Assembly: GCA_030323885.1 (NCBI GenBank)
Contig: CM059187.1
Span: 86,905,726-86,969,725, forward strand
Direction: 5' to 3'
Source of the DNA: Branchipolynoe longqiensis
Taxonomy: Eukaryota; Annelida; Polychaeta; Phyllodocida; Polynoidae
Length of the DNA: 64,000 bases
Under the pieces are notes generated by a model. That model did no database searches. It worked only from the letters and a program-made list of their open reading frames with translations, and was not told the origin of the DNA. The first letter of the stretch is position 1, and each line of letters opens with the position of its first letter. Position numbers and translations under genes: made by a program. Positions 42,423 to 52,719 of the stretch are shown here, piece by piece.

Positions 42423-42878
42423 TTAAAGTTGCATAGTCCGATGGTTTTGAATTTCTGTATTTTTTCTGAGATAGATATATTAGATTGACTACTAGTATCT
42501 ACTTTACATTAGTTCAAAGTTACTTTTATTTTAAATGGCAAACTGTTGAGATATTTTGAGTGCAAACATGGAAAATGTGGTGTGTGTGGTGTGTGGTGTG
42601 TGGTGTGTGGTGTGTGGTGTGTGGTGTGTGTGGTGTGTATGGTGTGTGTGTGGTGTGTGTGGTGTGTGGTGGTGGGTGAATCCTGGCCAAGCTTGCCAAA
42701 ACTCTGACACCATAGACTTCTGCAGTAACAGGTTCTGTTATATTCACTCAGTGTTGCCTTCTACGCAGAAACAAATGCTTAATATGTGCATCAGTATCTA
42801 ACTTAGATATGTCAAATCAAATCTACATAATTGGTTTGGTTTTGAAAATTTGATATTTCATCGGACTATGCAGCTTTA
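42423..42878 (-). mobile_element. MITE-A, full length with internal GTGTGGTG expansion
   Basis: Ends TTAAAGTTGCATAGTCCGAT and ATCGGACTATGCAGCTTTAA. The centre is replaced by a ~100-bp TGTGGTG array (42577-42680) ending GGTGGTGGGTGAATCCTGG. Confidence 0.9.
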
Positions 42879-43027
42879 AATACTCAACAAATAAATGTAG
42901 TATACTAAAATATAAACCAAAATAAACCATGTGTCTTTACTTGGGTGTCTGTATTGATCTAATGACAGCAGACCCATTGGACCTCATTGGACCCACAAAT
43001 AACCCCTCCCCCTGCCCACCATCCACC

Positions 43028-43082
43028 TTATTTATGACCTTAGATGTTGCTAGGACGTAAAACAACAAGAAACAAACAACCA
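43028..43082 (+). mobile_element. SINE-1 tail-only piece
   Basis: TTATGACCTTAGATGTTGCT plus AGGACGTAAAACAACAAG. The 5' hairpin arm is damaged. Confidence 0.7.
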
Positions 43083-43109
43083 ATACAAAAATCAAGACCC
43101 AAATAACAT

Positions 43110-43365
43110 TAGAACATTACTTTTAGCATGCACACCGAAATGCACACCGGAATAGAACATTTGCATTCCCCCATCAATGCTTATTATCGGAATAGTTTAC
43201 AATAGGCTTAAATAGTGACAGGTTATGTTGAATTGCCTAGCATTCCTTCTCTGCAACAATTGAGTTCATCAACATCTAACTTACATTATGTTGGATCAAA
43301 TCTAGGTCAGTTTTTTCGTCTAGATCACTTTCTGCTTTCATTGGATTATGCACCTTTACCGTCAG
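43110..43365 (-). mobile_element. MITE-A remnant
   Basis: Keeps TCCTTCTCTGCAACAA, ACATCTAACTTACATTATG and ATTGGATTATGCACCTTTA. Confidence 0.65.
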
Positions 43366-43704
43366 ATTATTGTCTAGAGTATGGCTGGCTTTGGAATGTG
43401 TGCGGCGTTCCAATCCTATGCTGTTTATATGGACCATTCAGCAGTTGGCATGTGGGGGTGGGTGGGGTGGGGTGGGGGTGGTGACGTCATATATATCCTA
43501 TAGCGCATGTGTAGCTGTAGTAATAGCGTAGCTTAGTTGCCAAGCCGTCAACTGCATATTGATTACACCTGCGAGGCATGATGACAAAACGCCTCCACCT
43601 GCCAGAGATTTGAGGCGAGATGGGGCAAGTGTGCGGCCAAATATCTGGAAATAAATCATGCAATGCATGCACATATAATTTATGCGTACACTTTTTTATA
43701 TTAA
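43366..43704. other. Unassigned sequence with GGGGTGGGGTGG run
   Basis: G-rich at 43452-43480; otherwise no feature. Confidence 0.4.
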
Positions 43705-44060
43705 AGCTGCATAGACCAATGGAAATAAAAAAAAATCATAATCAAAATAATTATCTAAATTTGATTCTACATATCTAACTTAGATATGGGTGCGATTATT
43801 AAACATTTGTTGCCACACAAAAATGAATACTGAGGCAATTGAATAGAAGGTGTAGTGTTACTGCAGAATGCTGTAGTGTCAGTGTTTTGGCCTGTTTTCC
43901 AAAGTTAATTTAGCATGTTTGCACTTCAAATGTCTCAAAGGTTAACCATTTAAAATAAAAGTTACTTCAAGCTAAAGTAAGGCACACTATAGCGATCAAA
44001 GTAATGTATTTTCTAAGAAAATGTCAGAAGCTCAAAAGCATCGGACTAGGCAACTTTAAA
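43705..44060 (+). mobile_element. MITE-A, full length
   Basis: TTAAAGCTGCATAGACCAAT to ATCGGACTAGGCAACTTTAA. Confidence 0.9.
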
Positions 44061-44203
44061 TGGCCAAATACTGGGAATAACGCATACCCTATGGTGATAT
44101 CAAGCAAATTGTCCAGGAGCCTGCCTGGCAAGTGATATAACTGATATCAAGCGAACAAGTCTGATATCAGGTATTGGCATTCTGGTTATTTAAACAAAAT
44201 TAA

Positions 44204-44499
44204 TGCTGCATAGTCCGATGAAATCATCAAATTTTCAAAACCAAAACAATGATCTAAATTTGATTCTACATATCTAGCTTTGATACTGATGCCCCTATTA
44301 AGCATTTGTCACCACACAGAAGGGAATACTGAGGCAATTGAATAGATCATGTTACTGCAGAATGCAATGGTGTCAGAGTTTTGGCATGCTTGCCAACATT
44401 AATTTGGCATGGTTGCACTTCAAATATCTCAAAAGTTAGCAACTTAAAAATAAAAGTTACTTAAAGGTGAAGTAAGGTACATGATAACGATCAACCTAA
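44204..44499 (+). mobile_element. MITE-A, left part interrupted by element P5
   Basis: ATGCTGCATAGTCCGATG through GATAACGATCAACCTAA. The element resumes at 45332 with TGTATTTATCTCAG and finishes ATCGGACTATGCAACTTTAA at 45390. Confidence 0.9.
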
Positions 44500-45331
44500 A
44501 GGCCCTGTCACACTACGACGTTTCCCACCAACGCGTGTCGACGTGTTGCAATTTTGGGCGAAATGTCGGTACATGTCCGGTACATTACCGGTACGTTACT
44601 GGGGCGTTTCCGGCGCATCGGTACATAGCAAAGTGTGAATTGACATGTCGGAGCCCGTCAGCACGCGTCGGTATGGGGCAAAAGTTTTGTGCTTGCACAA
44701 AACTTTCGGCGCGGACCGACGCGCGCCGACATGTTGGAGGGGGCGTTACGGACACGTTAGCAACACGTCGAACCCGTTGGGGGCACGCCAGCAGATTGCT
44801 GGCAGGACGTTGATCAACTTCTGTTAACGTTGGCATTTTTTTTGCCAAACTGCGACCGTTCCTTTGGGGCGTCTGCAACGTCCCGCCAGCGGGTTCCCAG
44901 CGTGCCATCAGCATGTTATCGGCGCGTTCTCGGCGCTCTGCCAGCGTTTCCCAGCGCGTTGGACGTGTTGCCGGCATGCCTGGACGCGTTCGCGGCGGGT
45001 CTGGACACGCTGCCGGCGCATCCTGACATGTTGGGGGCGGGTGTGTACGGGTTCACACAATACTAATACGATACCAACTCGCTGCCTCCACACCGTCAAC
45101 GCGCCGACAGCGCGCCGACAACATGCTGACAACACGCTGGGAACCTGCTGGCGGCACGTTGACACTTTCGTCCGCCGCGTGTCGAACCTCGTTGGCTGCG
45201 CGCTAATACCATGCTACTAACCCGTCCAGTTTTCTCCCAAAACGCCGAAAAGTTGGACGTCTCTTGACGGGTTGCAAATATTTTGCGCGTTGCCAGCACG
45301 CTGGCCGAAACGTCATAATGTGACAGGGGTA
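44500..45331. mobile_element. Self-mimicking element P5, inserted in a MITE-A
   Basis: Ends GGCCCTGTCACACTACGACG and CGTCATAATGTGACAGGGG. The whole interior is built of CG-rich words such as GCCGACATGTTG, CCAGCGTG, GCGCGTTCTCGGCG, in mirrored orientation in the two arms. A central near-palindrome AAAGTTTTGTGCTTGCACAA (44681-44700) is shared with P4. Arg/Ala-rich frames are artefacts. Confidence 0.8.
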
Positions 45332-45392
45332 TTATGTATTTATCTCAGAAAATTTCTGAAACTCAAAACCATCGGACTATGCAACTTTAATG
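45332..45392 (+). mobile_element. MITE-A, right part
   Basis: Completes the MITE broken by P5. Confidence 0.9.
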
Positions 45393-45434
45393 TCATCTTC
45401 CACTACACAAAATGGCTAAAGTTTGAGAGTTAAA

Positions 45435-45790
45435 GTTGGTTGCTGGCGTTTTACGTCCTAGCAACATCTAAGGCTATTTTTAGGATGGGTACCGACCTGT
45501 GACCGTGCGAACTCATGTTATTGTTAGGATGGGTACCGACCTGTGACCGTGCGAACTCATGGCGACTTTATAGTGCTGCCCCACTGGGAGAACATGCCAC
45601 CAGCACCATGACCTGATATTCCACGTAGTCACATTATCCTGACACTGAGCCAACCAGTCCTTGCCCTATCCTATTAATGCCAGGCGTATGGTTAGAAAGC
45701 AACAACTATCAATGTTTAAGTCATTAGTTTGACTCGATCTACCAAAACGGGAGACGGATGCTCAACTCATTCGGCAATCCCGTCTGATGA
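45435..45790 (-). mobile_element. SINE-1 with internal ~44-bp duplication
   Basis: The block TTAGGATGGGTACCGACCTG plus TGACCGTGCGAACTCATG is present twice in tandem (about 45479-45560). Otherwise the copy is complete, ending ATCCCGTCTGATG. Confidence 0.88.
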
Positions 45791-46141
45791 AGATATTTAA
45801 TAGATATTTCATCGCTTTGATATTGGATTTTCAATCTCTCTGGCCTGTGGAAATCGTATCGACTTCAGTTACCCCTCAGTAACCTAAGTTAGGCTACTCC
45901 TCTAGATTTGCAATTTGCCATGTTTATTTTGGAGCAGCTGCTGTGGACATTTATTATTATTCTTATTCCACTAGATGGCATACATGTTTGAGTTCTCAAT
46001 GTAATTCCAGGGTGACCACATAGGTGGCACCACGTGCTGCTTGAAAGAAAATCCAAGAAAGCGTGAGAATCACAAGATTTACAAGAATTGAATGAGATTC
46101 GAAAGTAAATGAAACTTATTGCATTGTGTCGACTTCACACT
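45791..46141. other. Unassigned sequence
   Basis: No repeats or exons recognised. Confidence 0.4.
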
Positions 46142-46154
46142 TATTCTCGCTACA

Positions 46155-46498
46155 TGACCAGACGGGATGGCTGAATGAGTTGGAGCGTCCATCTTCCGTG
46201 CTGGTAGATCATGGGGTCGTGGGTTCGAACCCTGGTCGAGTCAAACCAATGACTTAAAAATTGATACTTGTGTCTCCCTAGCCAGGCACTCAGCATTAAT
46301 AGGATAGGGCAAGGACTGGTGTGCTCAGTGTCAGGATAATGTGACTGAGTGGGATACCAGATCATGGTGCCGGCGGCCTGGTTTCCCAGTGGGACAGCAC
46401 TATAAAGTCACCATGAGTGTGCACTGTCACAAGTCAGTACCCGTCCTGATATGACCTTAGATGTTGTTAGGACATAAAACAACAACAAACAAACAGCA
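46155..46498 (+). mobile_element. SINE-1, full length with target-site duplication
   Basis: Head ACGGGATGGCTGAATGAGTT with B-box GGGTTCGAACCC, full body, hairpin CCGTCCT...TTAGGACA and (AAC)n tail. TATTCTCGCTACA (46142-46154) and TATTCTCACTACA (46499-46511) flank it. It is the cleanest reference copy in the window. Confidence 0.93.
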
Positions 46499-46511
46499 TA
46501 TTCTCACTACA

Positions 46512-47265
46512 CAAACAGTCTGTGCTACACATCAACGCGTGTAGAAGATGTATTTGTGAGAAGCAACTGTTAATTGCAATGTTGCCAACCTGGAGGTACT
46601 GAGAACCCTTTAGGTGTTGTGTTGTGATCAGGGAACCTGAGTAGTAGCAATTTTTTTTAAATTTAATTTTCTATATGACGGTCTTGCTCATTTCACTGCT
46701 GTCCATAGCATGTACGAGCCACACTGTTACGACCAAGGGATTTTTCAATGCTCGCCACCACGTAGATTTGGTGTGATGTCTACCAAGCATTGAGACTGCT
46801 GATAAGTTATTTGACAGTCGGTGGCAATCCAGATTGCAGAACTCGTGCATGTTGGAATCGATTCGTCGACCCTCATATTTGTGTCTGATCCTATAAAAAT
46901 GTCACTCACTCTAGCCTTTTCCTCACAGGTCTCTACCTTCAGTGTTTTGGGTTGTGATCTGGGAACCGAGTTTCGGGGGCATACTAGGGATCGGGAGCAT
47001 GACCCCCCCCCCCCCCCCAAATATATATATTTTTAATGGGTTATTTGAGGGAATTTCCAAGTGGTTATAAGCTGATATTTTAGCGTAAGATTAAGAGCGT
47101 TAGCTTCGAACATTAGACGCTTTCATCGGATGCAACTTCAAAACCACTAATAATATTTTGAGTGTTGATTCATTTTGAAAAGTTTAGAACGAGACTTGTG
47201 AAAGTGAACCCACAATACAGTAATCGCGCACCCCTCCCTGCTAAGATGCTCGAGCTGCAATTTTT
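46512..47265. other. Unassigned sequence with C15-like run
   Basis: A poly-C run lies at 47003-47018. Two similar phrases, GTGATCAGGGAACCTGAG (46625) and GTGATCTGGGAACCGAG (46954), suggest a distant duplication. No gene recognised. Confidence 0.45.
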
Positions 47266-47269
47266 CGAA

Positions 47270-47490
47270 TATGCAAATGAGATGCAAATAGGACAGGGGA
47301 GGATAACTGTCCGCATCACGATTCACAAAGCCGGATCATGAATAATGCCTAGTGGTCGCGCAGATTATAGGATCAGCACGGCGCCCAATGCTCGTGATTG
47401 ATTGGTCGAGAGCTGATCACGTGACCCCAGAATTGTTACTCCCTTCACGCGTCCCTACATAGACCTACTCCACGCATGCGCAGCGGTCCA
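47270..47490. promoter_or_regulatory. Promoter-like cluster: tandem octamers, CCAAT, E-box, NRF1-like
   Basis: Two octamer motifs ATGCAAAT lie 11 bp apart (ATGCAAATGAGATGCAAAT, 47273-47291). Then ATTGATTGGTC (inverted CCAAT) near 47399, ATCACGTGACC near 47417 and CGCATGCGCAG near 47474. Octamer plus CCAAT is typical of histone H2B and snRNA promoters, but no such gene is seen nearby. Motif-based inference only. Confidence 0.35.
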
Positions 47491-47511
47491 CGCATAGCTA
47501 AGAAGGATGGG

Positions 47512-48121
47512 TTTAGGGCTATATAATCCGATGAAAATATCAAATTTTCGAAACTGAAACAGACCTCGATGTCTATGAAGTATGATATTCAAAATTAACA
47601 CAAAAGAATTCTTCCATAAATAGTTATATTATATATTTTGTAGGTTCCATGAAATATATTGGAATTTCCACCCAGAAAGATTTCATGGACCAATGTAATT
47701 TAGGTATCGTGTTTACATCGGGATCTTACATTGTCCTGGTATTAGTACGATCTTTTCCGATGGTCTCCTATCGTAGGCACCGAACGCGGTAGCCAAGTCG
47801 GTAGAGCATAGGCCTCCCATAATTCCAACAATGAACTAACCCACCAACCTGTACTAGACTGCTATGATCGAACATGGGTAAGCGCCTCACTGAGCACTTA
47901 GTGAAGTTTGGTACTCATGTCCTAGGCTGCCACTAGCTTCGAAAATGGGTTAGCAAAGCCAAATCTAACATTTTGATGTGCACACCAAAATTAATATTGT
48001 GTATTTTCAATTCCAACATATCCATAGCTAATCCTTTGAAATAAGTTACTTCAAGCTGAAGTAAAGTACATAATGAAATATATTCAGCAGAAGAAAGACT
48101 AGCAGAAAGTGCAACTTTAAT
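47512..48121 (+). mobile_element. Diverged and interrupted MITE-A
   Basis: Left end TATAATCCGATGAAAATATC at 47520. The central ~350 bp (47590-47940) is unrelated and includes a tRNA-head-like GCGGTAGCCAAGTCGGTAGA. The right end TGCAACTTTAA is at 48108-48118. Confidence 0.55.
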
Positions 48122-48124
48122 TCA

Positions 48125-48425
48125 CGTTGGTTGTTGGAATTTTACGTCCTGGCAACATCTAAGGTCATATCAAGATGGGGACCAACTTGTGCCAGTGAGC
48201 ACTGATGGCAACTTTATAGTGCTGCCCCACTGGGAAATAATGCCACTGGCACCATGATCCTATATCTCACTCAGTCACATTATCCTGACACTGAACTAAC
48301 CAGTGCTCGCACTATCCTATTAATGACAAGCACCTGGCTAGGAAGCGACACGTATCAATTTTAAAGTCATTGGTTTGATTCGACCGGGAAACCGAACTTC
48401 CTACCACCGCTGAGCCATCGGGGAG
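48125..48425 (-). mobile_element. SINE-1
   Basis: GTTGTTGGAATTTTACGTCC, CATCTAAGGTCATATC and CTCAGTCACATTATCCTG; the head is truncated. Confidence 0.85.
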
Positions 48426-48940
48426 AGAAACGCGTTATGACTTTACCAAAGAGAATACAAAGGATGAATTACAAAGTCCGGCATACACCAAACAACTTCA
48501 ATCCGATTGCTTTTGGTTGCAACAAATTGTACCCTGCCCAGTGCCATACAACGAAGACAACATGCTTGGTTGCTCTTTCTTCTAGTTCTACTTGATTCGA
48601 GTGAATGGAACCTCATTTGGGACTAAACATAGAAATTGTGTAATTATTCTGAGCGATTCTTGATCTTAATCAGTGAGAACATGTTACCTAATTAACTTTC
48701 ACTGTCTAAGGCAAGTATCCAACCCATGGCATTGAATAGTGCCCCTCGCCTCCCGCCCCTGCCTTTCGCCTCTCTCCCCCGCCCTCGTCTCCCGCCCCCA
48801 CCCCCGCCCCTCTCCTCCCACACCGGCCTCCGCACCTGCCCCCGCCCCCACCCGGCTTGTGCTGGTTCATTTGCTTTTGTTTGCTATTCACGATATCAAT
48901 TAGTGTTTGCTGAACATTGCTAACTCGGCTTCTTAGGACA
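48426..48940. other. Unassigned sequence with C-rich stretch
   Basis: 48745-48850 is CCGCCCC-rich. CCGGCATACACCAAACAACTTC at 48479 (in two halves) resembles the style of a self-mimicking element end, but no partner is found. Confidence 0.4.
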
Positions 48941-49080
48941 CTCTTAAAGTTGCATTGTCCGATAAAACCACAATATTTTCACAACCAAAGCATTTACAAA
49001 GATTTTCATTCTAGAACTTTTTATCCTAAAACTTGTTATCCTACAACTTGTTGATCCTTTAACTTTGGTACAGGTACATT
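48941..49080 (+). mobile_element. MITE-A left-end fragment
   Basis: TTAAAGTTGCATTGTCCGAT, then diverged sequence with an ATCCTAAAACTTGTT / ATCCTACAACTTGTT duplication. Confidence 0.65.
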
Positions 49081-49141
49081 CGTGAATCATTTCTTGGGGT
49101 TTCCGACCCCACTAATTTTGGACAGGTGTTGATGTGACATA

Positions 49142-49285
49142 GTTAAAGCTGCACCGTCCGATGAAAACATCAAATTTTCAAAACCAAGACACTTATCTAG
49201 ATTCGATCTTACATATCCAACTTAGATCGTGCTGCACTTATTAAGTCTTTCTTGCTGAATAGAACTTAGAAGGGGATATACTAAG
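49142..49285 (+). mobile_element. MITE-A, left part interrupted by a solo LTR
   Basis: TTAAAGCTGCACCGTCCGAT to GAAGGGGATATACTAAG. It continues after the LTR at 49991 (CCAATCTCATAGAACCTGTT). Confidence 0.88.
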
Positions 49286-49986
49286 TGTCATGTATAATAA
49301 CTAATGCCTAATCTTATAGACTAGCTAATATAGTGAGGAGAAAAGAGAATTTGGAATATCTTCTATTCTTAGTAAAGAAGACAAATAACGATACACAAAT
49401 ATGTACTTATAACATATATTCTCAATTACAAAGTGTACAGTTACATATCAATTCTCAATGGTATAATATTACACTCACAACTGTCTGTGTAGTCCATATG
49501 GATGATATATATACTCAGTCCTCTTGGTGCTTCTTCTATGTCTCAGTTGCCTTGAGGAGTTGATAGATATAGATGATCCATTGTCTGTGAGCCGTCGCCA
49601 ACCATACAGGTATAGAGTCTCAGTTGATGATGGATGTACATGTCAGGCTAAGCAGCAGTGATGTGGGAAAAGGCAGACACCACAGTCACCAATCCTCCTC
49701 ATGTCCATTGATCCATATTGTAGAAGCTCAGCAAGTTGAATCCATCCCATAAGCTGTAACTAGCCAGATCAGGTTTCAGGCCTAACTGACTTGGAGATGT
49801 TGACGCCTCGATGTCTGGGAGTAGAGTGCCGAGAGTGTGTGACTACGCTCCTTATATAGTTGCTGGGTAGGCCAGTCCTAACGAAGAGATGGGACAAGTA
49901 GGACGGTCCAAACATGTGCTGTAACCACTATAAAAGGCAAACTACCTGTTAGGAAGCAGTCTCCATATATTCACTGCTATGTTACA
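49286..49986 (-). mobile_element. Solo LTR with TAAG target duplication
   Basis: A 701-bp block starting TGTCATG and ending GTTACA, so TG...CA on either strand. It is flanked by TAAG at 49282-49285 and 49987-49990, and removal restores MITE-A. On the minus strand a TATATAAG box (49858-49851) lies about 130 bp from the 5' end, fitting a short U3 and transcription leftward. No internal retroviral region or second LTR lies beside it, as expected after LTR-LTR recombination. A 4-bp duplication fits Ty3/gypsy or BEL; the family is not determined. Confidence 0.85.
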
Positions 49987-49990
49987 TAAG

Positions 49991-50017
49991 CCAATCTCAT
50001 AGAACCTGTTATCTGCT
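49991..50017 (+). mobile_element. MITE-A, short continuation
   Basis: CCAATCTCATAGAACCTGTT, then an inverted MITE-A begins. Confidence 0.75.
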
Positions 50018-50330
50018 TAAAGTTGCAGTGTCCGATGGTTTTGAGTTTCTGTCATTTTCTGAGATAAATATATTAACTTGATCGTTATAACCTACCCTAT
50101 GTTAGTTGGAAGTAATGTTGATTTTAAACAGCTAACTTTTGAGATATTTGAAGTGCAAACATGCTAAATTAATTTCGGCAAGCACACCAAAACTCTGACA
50201 CCATAGCCTTCTGCAGTCACAGGTTCTATTAAATTGACTCAGTATTCCCTTCTATGTAGCAACAAAATGTTTAATAAGTGCAGCAGTATCAAGTTGGAGG
50301 TCTAAGTATGGAGGGATACCAGTCATGGTG
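50018..50330 (-). mobile_element. MITE-A, inverted copy
   Basis: TTAAAGTTGCAGTGTCCGAT, ATATTTGAAGTGCAAACATG and CTTCTATGTAGCAACAAAAT. The far end has been replaced by unrelated sequence at about 50330-50420. Confidence 0.85.
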
Positions 50331-50419
50331 CGGCACAGCAATAAGCCATAGTCGCCTGACGCACGTCCATATACCTTATTGCCGTTTGTAGAATAAAATA
50401 AACACAATTGTTAATATCT

Positions 50420-50640
50420 TTTCATCAGACTATGCAGCCTGTGGTCTTAGAATATTGATGTGCCTGACAACATTAATTTGGCATGTTTTCACTTCAAATA
50501 GCTGGCATATTCCTCAGCCATTTAAAATTTTATAAATATTTAATACAAAAGGAAGGTAGATTATAGCGATCAACCCAATGTAGTTATCTCAGTAAATGAC
50601 AGAAACTCAAAACCATCCAACTATGCAGCATTTCAATTAT
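50420..50640 (+). mobile_element. MITE-A right part
   Basis: TCATCAGACTATGCAGCC (an end of the preceding copy), then GACAACATTAATTTGGCATG to AACCATCCAACTATGCAGC. Confidence 0.75.
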
Positions 50641-50785
50641 GCATTGCACTTGGGTTCAATGGGTGCGCGCCCATAAATTATTGTGTATGGTGGCTGCACT
50701 TCCAATTTTCCCTAAATTGGGCAAAAATCACAGAAAGGTTACTTTGAACTAAAGGAAGGTATGTTCTATTTGTGAACCCAATAGA

Positions 50786-51221
50786 CAGTATAACCCCGTT
50801 AAACCAAGCTTGAAGTGGACCCTAGAGATTTGTTTGGATTAACCGATCATTGGTTTAACCGAGCTTTAACTTCGACTTTGATTTGTTATGTATATTCAGT
50901 TTAACCCCATTAAACCAAGCTCGGTTTAATCAAACGATCGGTTATTCCACACTTTTTTCGGCGACCCGGCAGAATACTACCATTTATCATATAAAAAAGT
51001 CTCAGATGACCTTAAAACCACAAGAAAGTTTGGTTTAACTGTACCGTAAGTGGCCTGGGGCCAACAATTTTGTTTGGTTTAACTGATACTTTGGATTAAC
51101 CGACTTTGGTTTAACCAACTTTTTTATATGATAAATGGTAGTATTTTGCGGAGCCGCCGAAAAAAGTTTGGATTAAGCGATCGTTTGGTTTAACCGAGCT
51201 TAGTTTAACGGGGTTGTACTG
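50786..51221. mobile_element. Pogo-like composite MITE, copy 2
   Basis: CAGTATAACCCCGTTAAACC to AACGGGGTTGTACTG, with the same internal second end (CAGTTTAACCCCATTAAACC) as 16112-16606. Confidence 0.88.
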
Positions 51222-51224
51222 TAC

Positions 51225-51592
51225 TTAGATATATGCATAATCCAATGAAAGCATCAAAGATATTTGTGATACCAATGTACTTGCCAGCATTTGAATCTAC
51301 CTATCTAACTTAGATATTGCTGCGGTCAAAAAACAGTTATTGCTGCATAGAATGAATGCAAAGTGACGTTAATAGAACCTGTCACTGTTGAAGTCTACGG
51401 TATCCGGTATTTGAATGTGCTCAGTAATATTGAACAGTTTCATTTAAAATATTTCCAAAGTTAACCCATTGAAATAAAAGTTCATTCAAACTAAAGTAAA
51501 GTAGAGTGTAATGATCAACATAATAAAGTAATTTAACAAATGTATTCATGAGGTAGAAATTCAAAAACCATCGGATTATGAAACTATAATTA
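51225..51592 (+). mobile_element. MITE-A subtype, duplicated copy 1
   Basis: Contains GAATGCAAAGTGACGTTAAT and TGAATGTGCTCAGTAATATT, shared almost exactly with 52005-52305. Confidence 0.82.
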
Positions 51593-51682
51593 TTATTAAA
51601 AGAAACATTCAAAAGCAATAGATGTGCACCTTTCACTTTGCAAGTGCTTTGGGTTTTTTCAGAGTGTGCACGCCGAAAGGCA

Positions 51683-52000
51683 AAATTACCTAGTCCAATA
51701 AAAGCATCACATTTTCAAAACCAAAACACTTATCTAGATTTGATCCTACATATCAACCTTAGATATTGCTGTACTTATGAGACATTTCTTGCTGCATCTA
51801 AGGGGATATAAAACCATTTAATAGAACAAGTTACTGCTGAAGCCTACACTGACAGAATTTTGTCATGTCTGCCAAAATTAATTTGGAATATTTACACTTC
51901 AAACATCTCTAAAGTCCAAAATTACAAAATAAAAGTTACTTCAAAAGAAAGTAAAGTAGTTAATAGCGATTAATCTAATGCATTTATCTCTTTAACTTTG
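51683..52000 (+). mobile_element. MITE-A
   Basis: ATTACCTAGTCCAATAAAAG, CATTTAATAGAACAAGTTAC and CAAAAGAAAGTAAAGTAG; truncated at the right by the next copy. Confidence 0.8.
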
Positions 52001-52004
52001 ACTC

Positions 52005-52305
52005 AGAGTTTGATCCTACAAATCTAACTTAGATATTGATGCTCTCATAAAACAGTTATCGCTGCATAGAATGAATGCAAAGTGACGTTAATAGAACCTG
52101 TCACTGTTGAAGTCTACGGTATCTGGTATTTGAATGTGCTCACTAATATTGAACAGTTTCATTTACAATATTTCCAAAGTTAACCCATTGAAATAAAAGT
52201 TCATTCAAACTATAGAAACATAGAGTGTAATGATCAATATAATAAAGTAATTAAACAAATGTATTCATGAGGCAGACATTCAAAACCATCGGATTATGAA
52301 ACTAT
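52005..52305 (+). mobile_element. MITE-A subtype, duplicated copy 2
   Basis: From GTTTGATCCTACAAATCTAA onwards nearly identical to 51339-51590, offset by about 708 bp, indicating local duplication rather than separate insertion. Confidence 0.82.
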
Positions 52306-52319
52306 AATAAAGAACTGCA

Positions 52320-52605
52320 ACACCACGAATTTATATGATAAATTGTAGTATTTTGGAGGGCCGCCGAAAAAAGTTTGGATTAACCGATCGTTTGGTTTAA
52401 CCAAGCTTGGTTTAACGGGGTTATATTGTACATACATAAAAAACAATAATCAAACTGTCCAAATACATTGTATATTACATGTGCAATACACGCTTACTCA
52501 AAGTCAAAGTCAAAGCCAAAGCTCGGTTAAACTAATGATCGGTTAATCCAAACAAATTTCTAGTGCCCCTTGAAGTTTGGTTTAACGGGGCTATACTCTA
52601 TTACT
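52320..52605. mobile_element. Pogo-like MITE, copy 3 (partial)
   Basis: ATATGATAAATTGTAGTATT, GGATTAACCGATCGTTTGG, then GGTTTAACGGGGTTATATTG; the remainder in opposite orientation to GGTTTAACGGGGCTATACT. Confidence 0.8.
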
Positions 52606-52719
52606 AAACAACCCATTAGATAAACTATCGCGAAGCTGGACTATGGAAACAGCCACATCAATTTGCAATTTAATTTTTCAAATACTTATCAATGATAACA
52701 CGTTACATTTGGGGTGAAT

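Noticed and set aside
44481..45299. Arg/Ala/Cys-rich frames on both strands at 44.5-45.3 kb
   Set aside because: They lie wholly inside self-mimicking element P5, whose CG-rich words leave all frames open.
46160..46235. tRNA gene (A- and B-box present)
   Set aside because: It continues into the SINE-1 body and tail and has target duplications around the whole unit.
49333..49563. 76-codon plus-strand frame
   Set aside because: It lies inside the solo LTR on the antisense strand, with no similarity to any protein I know.
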